Shown piece after piece: positions 46,473 to 55,757 of a stretch of DNA of 64,000 bases. The position numbers and the translations under genes were made by a program. The stretch is from the NCBI GenBank assembly GCA_051745635.1, contig JBNJEH010000003.1, positions 1-64,000 of the forward strand. The letters run 5' to 3'. The notes under the pieces are model-generated. The model did not search any database, was not told where the DNA came from, and worked only from the letters and a program-made list of their open reading frames with translations. This stretch comes from Brumimicrobium sp051745635. Lineage in GTDB: Bacteria; Bacteroidota; Bacteroidia; Flavobacteriales_D; Crocinitomicaceae. How positions within the stretch are numbered: the stretch's first letter is position 1; each line of letters starts with the position of its first letter.

Positions 46473-47736
46473 ACGCGATCGCAATGTTGTTTGGCATCCC
46501 TTTACACAAGCCCAGACGGACAGACCACCATTGCCCATTGTTAAGGCAGAAGGGAGTGTGTTGACGGACGAAGCCGGAAAAGAGTACATCGACTGCAACT
46601 CGTCGTGGTGGGTGAATGTTCATGGTCATGCTCATCCGCACATCGCACAAGCGATTAATCAGCAGTTTCAGGCGATCGATCATGTCGTACTGGCGGGAGC
46701 CACACATCCCAAAGTAGTAGAGCTCGGAGAACGGATGGTAGATGTACTTCCCGGCGACTTTTCAAAAGTGTTCTTTTCCGACAACGGGAGTACCGCAGTA
46801 GAAATCGCAATTAAAATGGTACTGCAATATTGGTTCAATCAGTCGATTCCCAAAAAGCGCTTCCTGGCGTTGGAAGGCGGTTACCACGGCGATACCTTCG
46901 GGGCGATGAGCCTTGGACAGCGCGGTTATTTCAACAAACCATTTGAGGATTTTTTCTTTGAGACCGATTATCTGCCTTTTCCAACAGAAGAACGGGAAGC
47001 AGCATGCCTGGAAAAAGCGGAAGCATTTTTTAAATCGGGTGAATTTGCCGGCGTCATCGTCGAACCATTGGTGCAGGGGAGTTCAGGTATGCAGATGTAC
47101 CGCCCCGAATTTCTCAACCAATTGCTCAAACTCGCAAAACAGTACGATGTCCTTTTTATTTTCGATGAAGTGATGACAGGATGGGGCAGAACGGGTAAAA
47201 TGTTTGCCATGGATCATTGTGATGACACGCCCGATATCGTTTGTTTATCCAAGGGAATTACCGGGGGAACGCTGCCGTTGGGCCTTACGGTAACCAAAGA
47301 ACATATTTTTGAGGCCTTTTTGCACGACGAAAAAATCAAAGCGCTATTGCACGGTCATTCTTATACGGGGAACCCGCTGGCATGTGCCGCGGCGTGTGCT
47401 TCGCTCGATATTTTTGAAACACAGGAAAGTCGCGAAAATATTCAACGCATTTGCGATCGGCATACAACTTTTCGAGAACGGCTTTCGGGCAATTATCGTT
47501 TGCGTTCCCTGCGACAGTTCGGAACAATTTTAGCGATTGAAATTGAAGTAGGGGATGGAGGTTCTTATTTTTCTTCCATTCGTGAGGAGGCGCTGGAATA
47601 TTTTTATGAACACGGCATGTTATTGCGCCCACTGGGGAACGTCATATTTTTAAATCCTCCTTATTGCACGACCAATGAACAATTGGATTATTGCTATGAC
47701 AAGATCGAGGCGTTTTTAAAGGAGAAGGCGGTTTAG
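46459..47736 (+). CDS. bioA: Adenosylmethionine-8-amino-7-oxononanoate aminotransferase
   Basis: BioA transfers an amino group from S-adenosylmethionine to 7-keto-8-aminopelargonate, the step before BioD. It is a PLP enzyme of fold type I. VWHPFTQ and CNSSWWVNVHGHAHP open the protein. FFSDNGSTAVEIAIKM and GGYHGDTFGAMSLG follow, and FIFDEVMTGWGRTGKMFA holds the PLP-contacting Asp. The Schiff-base Lys265 is in CLSKGITGGTLPL. Length is 425 aa. It overlaps bioD by 14 nt and is the last gene of the pheT-bioD-bioA run. Confidence 0.96.
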   Translation: MNLVERDRNVVWHPFTQAQTDRPPLPIVKAEGSVLTDEAGKEYIDCNSSWWVNVHGHAHPHIAQAINQQFQAIDHVVLAGATHPKVVELGERMVDVLPGDFSKVFFSDNGSTAVEIAIKMVLQYWFNQSIPKKRFLALEGGYHGDTFGAMSLGQRGYFNKPFEDFFFETDYLPFPTEEREAACLEKAEAFFKSGEFAGVIVEPLVQGSSGMQMYRPEFLNQLLKLAKQYDVLFIFDEVMTGWGRTGKMFAMDHCDDTPDIVCLSKGITGGTLPLGLTVTKEHIFEAFLHDEKIKALLHGHSYTGNPLACAAACASLDIFETQESRENIQRICDRHTTFRERLSGNYRLRSLRQFGTILAIEIEVGDGGSYFSSIREEALEYFYEHGMLLRPLGNVIFLNPPYCTTNEQLDYCYDKIEAFLKEKAV

Positions 47737-48227
47737 GTTTTTATATTGTATGTTGATCATCATGCGATTGGAGTGGTTTGGCTGAGATCGCAAACCCGTT
47801 TGATCAGTAGTGGAAAGTGCTTGGTATTGCTTATTTCTGCCTCATTTGTCAAAGTTGAATTTTGACCACTGATTTATTATTTCGCATCACTGAATCATTA
47901 AAATCTACAGATCAGCACTTTACTCTTTTTCTATCCCAGCTCCGCTGCAGGTCTTGCCTCGACGCTTACAGATCGGGACAACAGGATCTGCAGCGAAGCT
48001 GGGAGGGCAAAGTTAGATGTAACGAATACAAATAAAATCAGAATAATATGTCCCCTAAACAATCCCATAAGTATGAAGTTACTAATCTACAATTATTATT
48101 TTATTGTAGAATGAATAGATAAAGACTTGACTGTCTTGAGTAAGCCTTTCGCATTAATTGGGAACTTCATTTAAATTTCTAATTGAATTAAATGTCGTAA
48201 CAAAAGAAGATTAGATAATGAAAACGA
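47737..48227. other. Gene-free gap at the left edge of the AT-rich island
   Basis: No credible coding frame. It contains the hairpin-forming repeat at 47934-48004. Composition changes from GC-richer bioA to AT-rich DNA within this gap. Confidence 0.4.
47934..48004. repeat. 17-bp inverted repeat related to the 105-bp island repeats
   Basis: TCCCAGCTCCGCTGCAG (47934-47950) pairs with CTGCAGCGAAGCTGGGA (47988-48004) with one mismatch. The left arm is identical to the start of the 105-bp repeat at 49791, so this is probably a shortened or rearranged family member. Confidence 0.65.
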
Positions 48228-49337
48228 TTAAACATTATTTTCATTAAATTCTATAGATGCAATTTCTTCTTTATGTCGTCTTTTAATTCGTTTTAAAAAC
48301 CTGAATAACCCTATAATTGTAAAAATAAACAATAAAAACACCAAGTAAGATCCCCATGGATAAACGTTTGCTAAAAGTATAACAGATGCTGTCGAAGCCA
48401 CTGTAAATAAAAGGATAAATAAACCTGTATTTACCTTTTTACCCATAATTACGAATCCATTTAAGTATCTACCCACATTTTTTAGAAAAAATATATAACT
48501 AAAAAGTAAAAGAAAAAACCCTAGACCTCTATACAGCCATATTTTAAAGATATATTCTTCGCTCATTTCTTTAATTGCTCCTTCCTGAGTACCTATAAAA
48601 GAGCGATAGAACTTCGTTCTTTTATTATAATAAGGAACAATTTGATTGTTAGTCTGGTCAAACAAGCCAAATAAAGTTACATCATTTAACGGGTTTTTTA
48701 GTACGGAATAACTTACTCTTATATCACCAATTTGAGGGTTTTGGTATGTTCCTTTTCCATGAAACAAAAATTTGCTATTGGCAATTTCAAAATTATTTCT
48801 TTTGATTATATTACCTGAACCAATTGCTAATATTTGGTGTTCGGGAAGGTCTAAAAGATTCATGTCAACATTATAGTTTCCAAGTTTTGCTTTACCAACT
48901 TGGACTTCATTGTTTTGAATTAGTTTTTCTGGATTGAAGTGATTGTCAGGGTTCTTAAATTTTAAAGAATTAGCAGGTCTTGAAGTCCATATTTTAGAAT
49001 AACTATATTTTTTTCTTCTTTTTCCCCTGTTAGTTGTTTCTTTCCAAGAGTACATTTCAACTTTTCTAATAAGGGACAAATAATTTCCTGACACTAAAAA
49101 AGTATCTCCAATGGACTCTTCAGTTTTTAAAGTACCGTTCGCAAAAACGAGTTTATTATCAAATTTTTTAGGGATTTCTTTATTGGGGTCAACTTCTTTT
49201 GCTTTTCTTGCAATTTTCGAGAAATCTACTCGACTTTCATTAGAATTTAAGATTCCAAAAGCGATCATCATAAAAAAAATAGAAACTATTATCAATATAA
49301 TGTTTGGATAAATGCGTACTTTCCTTTTTGATCTCAT
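48228..49337 (-). CDS. TMEM43-family membrane protein
   Basis: This 369-aa protein has one N-terminal span (about 9-28), a large soluble domain and three C-terminal spans (about 265-350). The soluble part carries TMEM43/LUMA family features: KLVFANGTLKTEESIGDTF, LIRKVEMYSWKETT, a KIWTSRPANSLKF segment and KAKLGNYNVDMNLL. Bacterial members of this family have no settled function. The gene is much more AT-rich than bioA and yidC on either side. An IS3 transposase remnant begins just upstream of its start. Confidence 0.75.
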   Translation of the reverse strand: MRSKRKVRIYPNIILIIVSIFFMMIAFGILNSNESRVDFSKIARKAKEVDPNKEIPKKFDNKLVFANGTLKTEESIGDTFLVSGNYLSLIRKVEMYSWKETTNRGKRRKKYSYSKIWTSRPANSLKFKNPDNHFNPEKLIQNNEVQVGKAKLGNYNVDMNLLDLPEHQILAIGSGNIIKRNNFEIANSKFLFHGKGTYQNPQIGDIRVSYSVLKNPLNDVTLFGLFDQTNNQIVPYYNKRTKFYRSFIGTQEGAIKEMSEEYIFKIWLYRGLGFFLLLFSYIFFLKNVGRYLNGFVIMGKKVNTGLFILLFTVASTASVILLANVYPWGSYLVFLLFIFTIIGLFRFLKRIKRRHKEEIASIEFNENNV

Positions 49338-49373
49338 AATGTTTGGACTTGCCTAACTTTTCTGTAGACCTAA

Positions 49374-49790
49374 TTAAGCTACATGACGAAAATAATCATC
49401 TTTATTGATTTTCTCAAACTCTTGCACTGATTTCATTCTGATAGAGCTGTGAATTCGCTTTATGTTATACCAAACTTCAATGTAATGAAACAGATCAATT
49501 TTAGCTTGATCCTTGGTTAAATAATGTGTTTGATAAACTCTTTCGACCTTCATTGTCTTAAAAAAACTTTCTGCTACTGCGTTGTCCCAACAGTTTCCTT
49601 TTCTTGACATACTTTGAGTTATTAAATGGTCTTTTAAAAGATTTCTAAACGCATTACAAGCGTATTGAACACCTCTATCAGAATGAAAAATTAGCGGTTT
49701 TAAAACGGGTCTATTACTTTTAGCCATTCTCCATGCTGGCATTATTGTCTCAATTGCTTTCATACCCTTACTGAAAGACCATCCTATCAT
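49374..49790 (-). pseudogene. 5'-truncated IS3-family transposase (OrfB, DDE domain)
   Basis: The frame keeps the C-terminal part of the IS3 integrase domain: GWSFSKGMKAIETIMPAWRM, FHSDRGVQYACNAFRNLL, MSRKGNCWDNAVAESFFKTM and RIHSSIRMKSVQEFE. The second Asp and the Glu of the DDE triad are present. The first Asp and everything upstream are missing, as is OrfA. Homology stops at about 49790, exactly where the 105-bp repeat begins. A probable IS end (TGGACTTGCCTAACTTTTCT onward, 49344-49370) lies 7 bp from the TMEM43 start codon. Confidence 0.85.
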
Positions 49791-49895
49791 CCCAGCTCCG
49801 CTGCAGGCTTGTCCCGATTTTGAATCGTGCCTGTCTCGATTTATACATAGAGAGTGCACTGCTGCGCTATTAAACATTAACTTAAGTCAATAGCC
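49791..49895. repeat. 105-bp direct repeat, copy 1
   Basis: It runs from CCCAGCTCCGCTGCAGG to TCAATAGCC. Manual alignment with copy 2 (51515-51619) gives 98 of 105 identical bases and no gaps; similarity stops sharply at both ends. It abuts the truncated transposase. The two copies flank the DUF4143 ATPase gene. Confidence 0.88.
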
Positions 49896-50151
49896 TTATT
49901 TCTAACTCAAAATATTTCATTAACTTCATGTAAACCAACAATAACCACCATAATGAACAAATGAGAAAAACACACCATTAAAAAGAACGCGACTAATTAG
50001 AGCCACGACCACGAGAAGTACCACGAAGTAGCACCGAAGGTAATCTCGCGGCAGGGTGGGAACTATAAAATGACGGAATTTAAATAAATTACGCTATCAT
50101 AATGACGGAAATCATATGAAAAACGTATATTAGTAAAGTAAAAACGAATTC

Positions 50152-51294
50152 ATGAAGTTCATAAATAGATCCATAGAAGACACAGTTAGAAAATCACTCA
50201 AACCCAATAAAGTCGTCATTATTTTAGGAGCAAGAAGAGTTGGTAAGACAGAATTGATTAAGAGAATTCTTCAAGATGTTGATATGGAGGTATTAAACTT
50301 GAATGGTGAAGATGAAGCGGTTCATTCGCTACTTGAGACAAGGTCAGTCCGTAATTACAAACAGCTACTAGGTAAAGCTGAAATGTTAATCATCGATGAA
50401 GCTCAAGTTATTCCTGAAATAGGAAAGAAGCTCAAATTAATGGTAGATTCAATAGACGGACTGAAGGTCCTGGTTTCTGGATCTTCAGTATTCGATATGA
50501 ATAATCAGCTTGGAGAACCGCTGGTAGGAAGAAGCATTCCTTTACATTTATACCCACTTTCTCAGATTGAGTATGCTCAAAACGAGAATCTATTGGAAAC
50601 AAAATCAATACTTGAGGAGCGGTTAATATTTGGAAGTTATCCCGAATTGGAACAGCTGGGGTCGAGAGAAGAGAAAGTGGATTACTTAAAGGAGATTGTT
50701 AATTCCTATTTGTTTAAGGACATTCTAGCTTTTGAAGGTATTCGAAAAAGAGAAAAGATTGTTGCTTTACTACGTATGATCGCATTTAGAGTAGGTAGCG
50801 AAATTTCGATTGAAAGCATCGGTAATAAGCTCCAAATGAGTAAAACCACAGTAGATAAGTACTTAGATCTATTGTCAAAGGTATTTATTATTCACAGGGT
50901 GGGTGGTTTCAGCAGAAACCTTGATAACGAAATAACTAAAAAGGCAAAATGGTATTTTTACGATAATGGGATAAGAAATGCACTGATCAATAACTTTAAC
51001 TTGTTAAATGTTCGTGATGATCATGGTAAAATATGGGAGAATTACTTGATCTCAGAACGCCTTAAAAAACAAGCATATGAAGGCCCTCAAAGTTTGAATT
51101 ATTTTTGGAGAACTCATACAAAGCAAGAAATTGATTGGGTTGAGGAAATTGGGGGTAAGCTCCATGCTTATGAGTTTAAATGGAATGCAAAAACTGCAGC
51201 CAAGACTAAAGTTCCGGCTTCATGGAAAAAAGCATATCCAGAAGCTTCTTTTAAAGTAATTCATCCGGATAACTATTTGGACTTTATCACTTAA
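50152..51294 (+). CDS. AAA ATPase with C-terminal DUF4143 (HKD-less nuclease-like) domain
   Basis: This 380-aa protein has a P-loop ATPase domain (about 15-160) with Walker A GARRVGKTE (26-34), Walker B MLIIDEAQ and a sensor-like VLVSGSSVFDMN. A winged-helix segment follows (about 215-245, IGNKLQMSKTTVDKYLDLL). The DUF4143 domain comes last (about 250-380, KWYFYDNGIRNALI, YFWRTHTKQEIDWVEE, HAYEFKW). The D-E-K-like residues of this last part resemble a restriction-endonuclease fold. Cellular role is unknown; such genes are common in mobile and accessory DNA. It stands alone between the two 105-bp direct repeats. Confidence 0.88.
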   Translation: MKFINRSIEDTVRKSLKPNKVVIILGARRVGKTELIKRILQDVDMEVLNLNGEDEAVHSLLETRSVRNYKQLLGKAEMLIIDEAQVIPEIGKKLKLMVDSIDGLKVLVSGSSVFDMNNQLGEPLVGRSIPLHLYPLSQIEYAQNENLLETKSILEERLIFGSYPELEQLGSREEKVDYLKEIVNSYLFKDILAFEGIRKREKIVALLRMIAFRVGSEISIESIGNKLQMSKTTVDKYLDLLSKVFIIHRVGGFSRNLDNEITKKAKWYFYDNGIRNALINNFNLLNVRDDHGKIWENYLISERLKKQAYEGPQSLNYFWRTHTKQEIDWVEEIGGKLHAYEFKWNAKTAAKTKVPASWKKAYPEASFKVIHPDNYLDFIT

Positions 51295-51514
51295 AAGAAA
51301 GGCGAACAAGGCAACAAAGCTAAGTATAGAACCCACCTTAAGTATTAACTAAGAATGAAAAATCGAAAAAACCTCTTTACTAAACACTGGATGGCGGATA
51401 AACAGGTGAAATGGTCCCACGAACTAAACCACCCAAATCGTTCAATATTTTCTATTTTTTTTGCTGAAACACATTCCCTCAAAAACAATTACCATTGCCC
51501 CATGCGCATAACTC
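51295..51514. other. Gap between the ATPase and repeat copy 2
   Basis: No gene is supported. A short frame starting at 51355 runs into the repeat and has no family features. Confidence 0.4.
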
Positions 51515-51619
51515 CCCGGCTCCGCTGCAGGCTTCTCCCGATTTTACATCGTGCCTGTCTCGATTTATACATAGAGAGTGCACCGCTGCGCTATTAAACA
51601 TTAACTTTATTCAATAGCC
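51515..51619. repeat. 105-bp direct repeat, copy 2
   Basis: Same orientation and length as copy 1 at 49791-49895, with seven substitutions. Together the copies bound a segment of about 1.8 kb whose only gene is the DUF4143 ATPase. Confidence 0.88.
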
Positions 51620-51672
51620 ATACTTCCCATCACGTTCGCGGGGAGATGAATAAGTAATTCTTAACCCTGACT

Positions 51673-53721
51673 TTACTTCTTTTTGTTTTTCATTTTCTCC
51701 TGTTGTGCTTTCTGCATTTCTTCGAGGCGCGCCTGGAACTTGGATTTCCCTTTTTTACCTCCTTTTTGCTTGTTCTCTTTTTTGGCCGCCATTTTTCCTT
51801 TTAATTTCTCTTCATCCACGAAGTAGTTTTTAATCAACAACATGGTAAGGATGGAAATTAACGTGGAAATAAAGTAGTAATAACTCAGCCCTGATGCATA
51901 ATTATTGAAGAAAAAGATCATCATGATCGGGAAGAAGTACATGATAATTTTCATGTTCGGCATTCCGGGTTGTGAAGGCTGCTGCATATTACTGCTGTTT
52001 AAAACCGTGTAGAACAGCGTCGTTCCTGCCATCAACAGCGTAAACAAACTGATGTGATCACCGTAAAAAGGAATGTTAAAGCCGAGGTCGACAATGGAGT
52101 CATAGCTCGATAAATCTTCTGCCCACAAGAAACTCTCCTGTCGAAGTGTAAAACTGCTCGGGAAAAAGCGGAAAACGGCGAATAAAATAGGCATCTGGAT
52201 CAACATCGGAACACAACCGGAAAGTGGACTCGCACCAGATTCGCGGTAAAGCGTCATCGTTTCCATTTGCTTTTTCATGGCGTCCTCCTTGTCGGGATAT
52301 TTCTTATTGATTTCCTCGATTTCTGGCTTGAGTATGCGCATTTTAGCTGACGACGTGTACATTTTCCACTGAATGGGTGTGAGCACTAACTTTACTATAA
52401 AAGTCAGCAGTAGAATGGCAATACCCAGGTTCATGCCGTAGCCGGCCAGCCAGTTAAAAATCGGTTGAATAGCGTACACGTTGATCCATCTGAACAATCC
52501 CCAACCGAGATTAATAATGTCCTCCGAACCATTGCCGTATGCCGTGAGCAGATCGTAATCGTTGGGTCCAAAATACCAGGTCATTTGCGCACGACCATCT
52601 CGTGTATCATTTAGATTCAGGTTCATACTGGATGTGTACTTCTTAATGTGCGTTGAATCTTTTTCAGAGCCTTCCTGGTAAGTTTCAATTTTAAAGTTGG
52701 TTCCCGATTTATTAAATGATTTTTCCGGCATGAGAATACTCGAGAAATAACTCTGTTTGAACGCTACCCAATCGACATCTGTTTCTGCCGCAAATTGGTC
52801 GTCCGAGTATTCTGATAAATAGTCGTATGAACCATTTTTCTCCTTAAAGAAGACAGTCGATGTTCTTCGCTGCTCGGAGAGCAGGCGCTCCGTCTTAAAC
52901 ATTTCTGCGTTCCAGTTCAATTTGACATTCTCAGGCATTACTTTTCCCTGCAAATTCTTAACATAGATTTCGTAGTTAATATGATAGGCCTCCGGAGCGA
53001 TAGAGTAGTGGAACTCGATGCGTTCGTCATTTTGAATCGCCGCAGAAAGGATAATTTCGTTCTCTGACTCTTCTTTGATTTCAAAAGGGAGATGACCCGT
53101 TTCTATGGTTTCGCCATCCCGTTTAAAAACGAGTTGATTCGTCGCCTGTTTAGCGTCAAACAATTGCAGCGGCTCAATCTTTTCGTTCTTATTGTCCGGT
53201 TCGTAATTATCGTAAGTCTGGTGCTTTTTGAGAAAAACGGATTTAACTCCTCCTCCTTTATTAGTCAAAATGACCTTTAAATTTTCATTTTCCAGCTCCA
53301 GCTCGCGTGGTTCGAAATTCGCTTTTTGCTGTTTATCGGCTGTTTCGACAGCAGTAGGTTCCGGTGCAAATACCGTGTCCTGACGCGTTTCTTCGTCTAC
53401 GTAGATCATGCGCGAACGGTCATCTTTCACAATGTTATTCGCTTCGTCGCGGACAATTGTATATCCCTCAATGGTTGGTAGACTACTCGCGTTTTTAGTC
53501 GTGTCAGCGGTGTTTGTCGTATCACCCTCCGCAATTTCCTCTTTGCTATTCGCCTGCTCAGACGCACTATCGGAAGCGCTTTTGTTTTCTTCCTGCGCTT
53601 CTTGTTGTTCCATTTTAGCTTTCTGCGCTGCTTTTTCAGCTTCTGTCGGCTGATTGAAATAAGTAAACATCGCTAAAATAACGCCAATGATACCGAGACC
53701 TATAATTGTATTTCTATCCAT
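51673..53721 (-). CDS. yidC: Membrane protein insertase YidC
   Basis: YidC inserts and folds inner-membrane proteins, alone or with SecYEG. This 682-aa form has an N-terminal span (about 4-20), an acidic Glu/Ser/Ala linker, a large periplasmic beta domain (about 140-410) and the conserved Oxa1 core (about 430-650). The core contains LLLTFIVKLVLTPIQWKMY, MKKQMETMTLYRESGASPLS and GCVPMLIQMPILFAVF. The tail is very basic (KKENKQKGGKKGKS), as in many YidCs, and may contact ribosomes. It starts 15 nt after pyrG on the same strand, so the two are co-transcribed. Confidence 0.97.
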   Translation of the reverse strand: MDRNTIIGLGIIGVILAMFTYFNQPTEAEKAAQKAKMEQQEAQEENKSASDSASEQANSKEEIAEGDTTNTADTTKNASSLPTIEGYTIVRDEANNIVKDDRSRMIYVDEETRQDTVFAPEPTAVETADKQQKANFEPRELELENENLKVILTNKGGGVKSVFLKKHQTYDNYEPDNKNEKIEPLQLFDAKQATNQLVFKRDGETIETGHLPFEIKEESENEIILSAAIQNDERIEFHYSIAPEAYHINYEIYVKNLQGKVMPENVKLNWNAEMFKTERLLSEQRRTSTVFFKEKNGSYDYLSEYSDDQFAAETDVDWVAFKQSYFSSILMPEKSFNKSGTNFKIETYQEGSEKDSTHIKKYTSSMNLNLNDTRDGRAQMTWYFGPNDYDLLTAYGNGSEDIINLGWGLFRWINVYAIQPIFNWLAGYGMNLGIAILLLTFIVKLVLTPIQWKMYTSSAKMRILKPEIEEINKKYPDKEDAMKKQMETMTLYRESGASPLSGCVPMLIQMPILFAVFRFFPSSFTLRQESFLWAEDLSSYDSIVDLGFNIPFYGDHISLFTLLMAGTTLFYTVLNSSNMQQPSQPGMPNMKIIMYFFPIMMIFFFNNYASGLSYYYFISTLISILTMLLIKNYFVDEEKLKGKMAAKKENKQKGGKKGKSKFQARLEEMQKAQQEKMKNKKK

Positions 53722-53736
53722 TTTTCTGTTCTTCCT

Positions 53737-55347
53737 TTATTTTTTGTGATCTATAATTGCTTTTACGAACGCGGTAAAGAGAGGGTGGGGTTGAGCAACA
53801 GTACTTTTATATTCAGGGTGGAATTGAACGCCGACGAACCAGGGATGGTCTTGAATTTCCACGACTTCCACCAATCCGGTTTCAGGGTTAACTCCTGTGG
53901 CCATGAGTCCTGCTTTTTCAAAATCGTCCAGGTAGGCGTTGTTCAATTCAAATCGGTGGCGGTGCCGTTCTTTAATTAATTCTGTATTGTAAGCATCATA
54001 AATTTTTGAATCGGATTTGAGTTCGCATTTATATGCTCCGAGGCGCATGGTTCCTCCCAGCGCTGAAATATCTTTTTGTTCTTCCATGATACTGATAACG
54101 GGGCGCTTACTCTCCGGAGAAATTTCTACCGTGTGCGCATCATCCCAGCCCAATACGTGTCGGGCAAATTCAATGACTGCACATTGCATCCCCAAACAGA
54201 TGCCTAAAAAGGGAATGTTGTTTTCGCGCACGTAGCGCACTGCACTAATCTTTCCGGTAATGCCGCGCGAACCAAAACCAGGAGCTACGAGAACACCGTC
54301 GAGACCTGAAAGTTGTTCTTCGACATTTTGTTTGGTGATTTTTTCAGAATGAATCCACTTGAGGTTCACCTTGCAAAGGTTTGCCGTACCGCCGTGAATG
54401 AACGCTTCATTGATGGATTTGTAGGCATCTTTGAGTTCGACATATTTGCCAATTAATCCAATCGTTACTTCTGTGGTTGGGTTCTTAAGATTATGGAGAA
54501 ATGAATTCCACGAATTCAAATCGGGTGTCGATTTGCGGGATAAAGACAATTTTTTCAGTACTACTTCATCCAACTCTTCTGATTGCATGAGTAACGGCAC
54601 TTCATAAATCGATTCGGCATCGCGGGATTCAATCACCGCTTCTGGCATAACATTGCAGAATTTGGCAATTTTATTGCGGAGCGACAGTTCGAGATCGTGC
54701 TCCGTTCGGCAGCAGAGTACGTCGGGTTGAACTCCCAATTCGAGAAGTTGTTTCACCGCGTGCTGTGTCGGTTTGGTCTTGAGTTCACCTGCCGCGGACA
54801 AATAGGGAACTAACGTGAGGTGAATGACAATGCAATCATCTTCAAATTCCCAACGCATTTGACGCAATGCCTCGACATAAGGCAATGACTCTATATCCCC
54901 TACGGTACCACCAATTTCGGTGATGATGATATCGTATTCTTCGGATTTCCCGAGTTTTTGTATATTTTCTTTGATTTCATTCGTGATGTGTGGAATTACT
55001 TGAACTGTTTTTCCCAAATATTCACCCTGGCGTTCTTTATTGATTACAGATTGATAAATTCGTCCAGTGGTCAAGTTATTAGCCTGCGATGTCCTGACGT
55101 TGAGAAAACGTTCGTAATGTCCTAAGTCCAAATCCGTTTCTGCGCCATCTTCGGTTACGTAGCATTCGCCATGTTCGTATGGATTTAACGTTCCGGGATC
55201 GATATTGATGTAGGGATCGAGTTTTTGAATGGTTGTCGAATAGCCTCTTGCCTGTAATAACTTCGCCAAAGAAGCCGATATAATTCCTTTCCCTAATGAG
55301 GAAGCAACCCCACCAGTTACAAAGATGTATTTTGTTGAATTGGACAT
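53737..55347 (-). CDS. pyrG: CTP synthase
   Basis: PyrG makes CTP from UTP, ATP and glutamine. The N-terminal synthase domain opens with YIFVTGGVASSLGKGIISAS and contains KLDPYINIDPGTLNPYEHGE. The C-terminal class I glutamine amidotransferase has the oxyanion and nucleophile motif FLGICLGMQCAV and the catalytic His/Glu in GVQFHPEYKS. Length (536 aa) is typical. It lies 15 nt upstream of yidC in the same unit. An array of short repeats lies upstream of its start. Confidence 0.97.
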   Translation of the reverse strand: MSNSTKYIFVTGGVASSLGKGIISASLAKLLQARGYSTTIQKLDPYINIDPGTLNPYEHGECYVTEDGAETDLDLGHYERFLNVRTSQANNLTTGRIYQSVINKERQGEYLGKTVQVIPHITNEIKENIQKLGKSEEYDIIITEIGGTVGDIESLPYVEALRQMRWEFEDDCIVIHLTLVPYLSAAGELKTKPTQHAVKQLLELGVQPDVLCCRTEHDLELSLRNKIAKFCNVMPEAVIESRDAESIYEVPLLMQSEELDEVVLKKLSLSRKSTPDLNSWNSFLHNLKNPTTEVTIGLIGKYVELKDAYKSINEAFIHGGTANLCKVNLKWIHSEKITKQNVEEQLSGLDGVLVAPGFGSRGITGKISAVRYVRENNIPFLGICLGMQCAVIEFARHVLGWDDAHTVEISPESKRPVISIMEEQKDISALGGTMRLGAYKCELKSDSKIYDAYNTELIKERHRHRFELNNAYLDDFEKAGLMATGVNPETGLVEVVEIQDHPWFVGVQFHPEYKSTVAQPHPLFTAFVKAIIDHKK

Positions 55348-55540
55348 GTTCAGATATTTTTGTAACTATGGGAGGCAAAGATACAACAATACCAAAGTCT
55401 GCGATAGCTGAGTTCAACTTTTTTTAAAGTGAAGCCGAGAATTTCGATTTTTAATCTGAAAAAGGGGAGGAGAACCCCGTGTAAATTACGAATTGTAACT
55501 TTGGTTGGTCGGGTATGGTTGGCAATTACCAAGGGAGTAT

Positions 55541-55668
55541 TGAGCATACAGGGGGTGATACAGGATTGAGCATACAGGATTGAGCATACAGGGGGGTACA
55601 GTATTGAGCAAGAGTATTGAGCATACAGAGGGTGATACAGGATTGAGCATACAGGATTGAGCATACAG
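55541..55668 (+). repeat. Array of TGAGCATACAG units
   Basis: Six exact copies of TGAGCATACAG start at 55541, 55567, 55581, 55618, 55644 and 55658, with a partial copy near 55605. The order alternates short spacing (14 nt) and longer spacing (23-37 nt). A higher-order unit containing GATACAGGATTGAGCATACA occurs twice. It lies upstream of pyrG. Confidence 0.85.
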
Positions 55669-55726
55669 GGTGTTTGCACGATCAAAATTCTTGCTCTCTA
55701 ATCTATCCTCTTGCTCTTTACTCTTG

Positions 55727-55757
55727 CTGTATGCTCACTACCCTTGCTGTATGCTCA
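55727..55757 (-). repeat. Inverted copies (CTGTATGCTCA) of the TGAGCATACAG unit
   Basis: CTGTATGCTCA occurs at 55727-55737 and 55747-55757 within CTTGCTGTATGCTCACTAC, the reverse complement of the unit at 55541-55668. A degenerate third copy (CTGTATCCTC) follows near 55786. The surrounding 55690-55810 is rich in CTCTTGCT phrases. Confidence 0.8.

Noticed and set aside
51355..51597. Plus-strand 80-codon frame after the DUF4143 ATPase
   Set aside because: Its second half is simply the 105-bp repeat read through; no homology.
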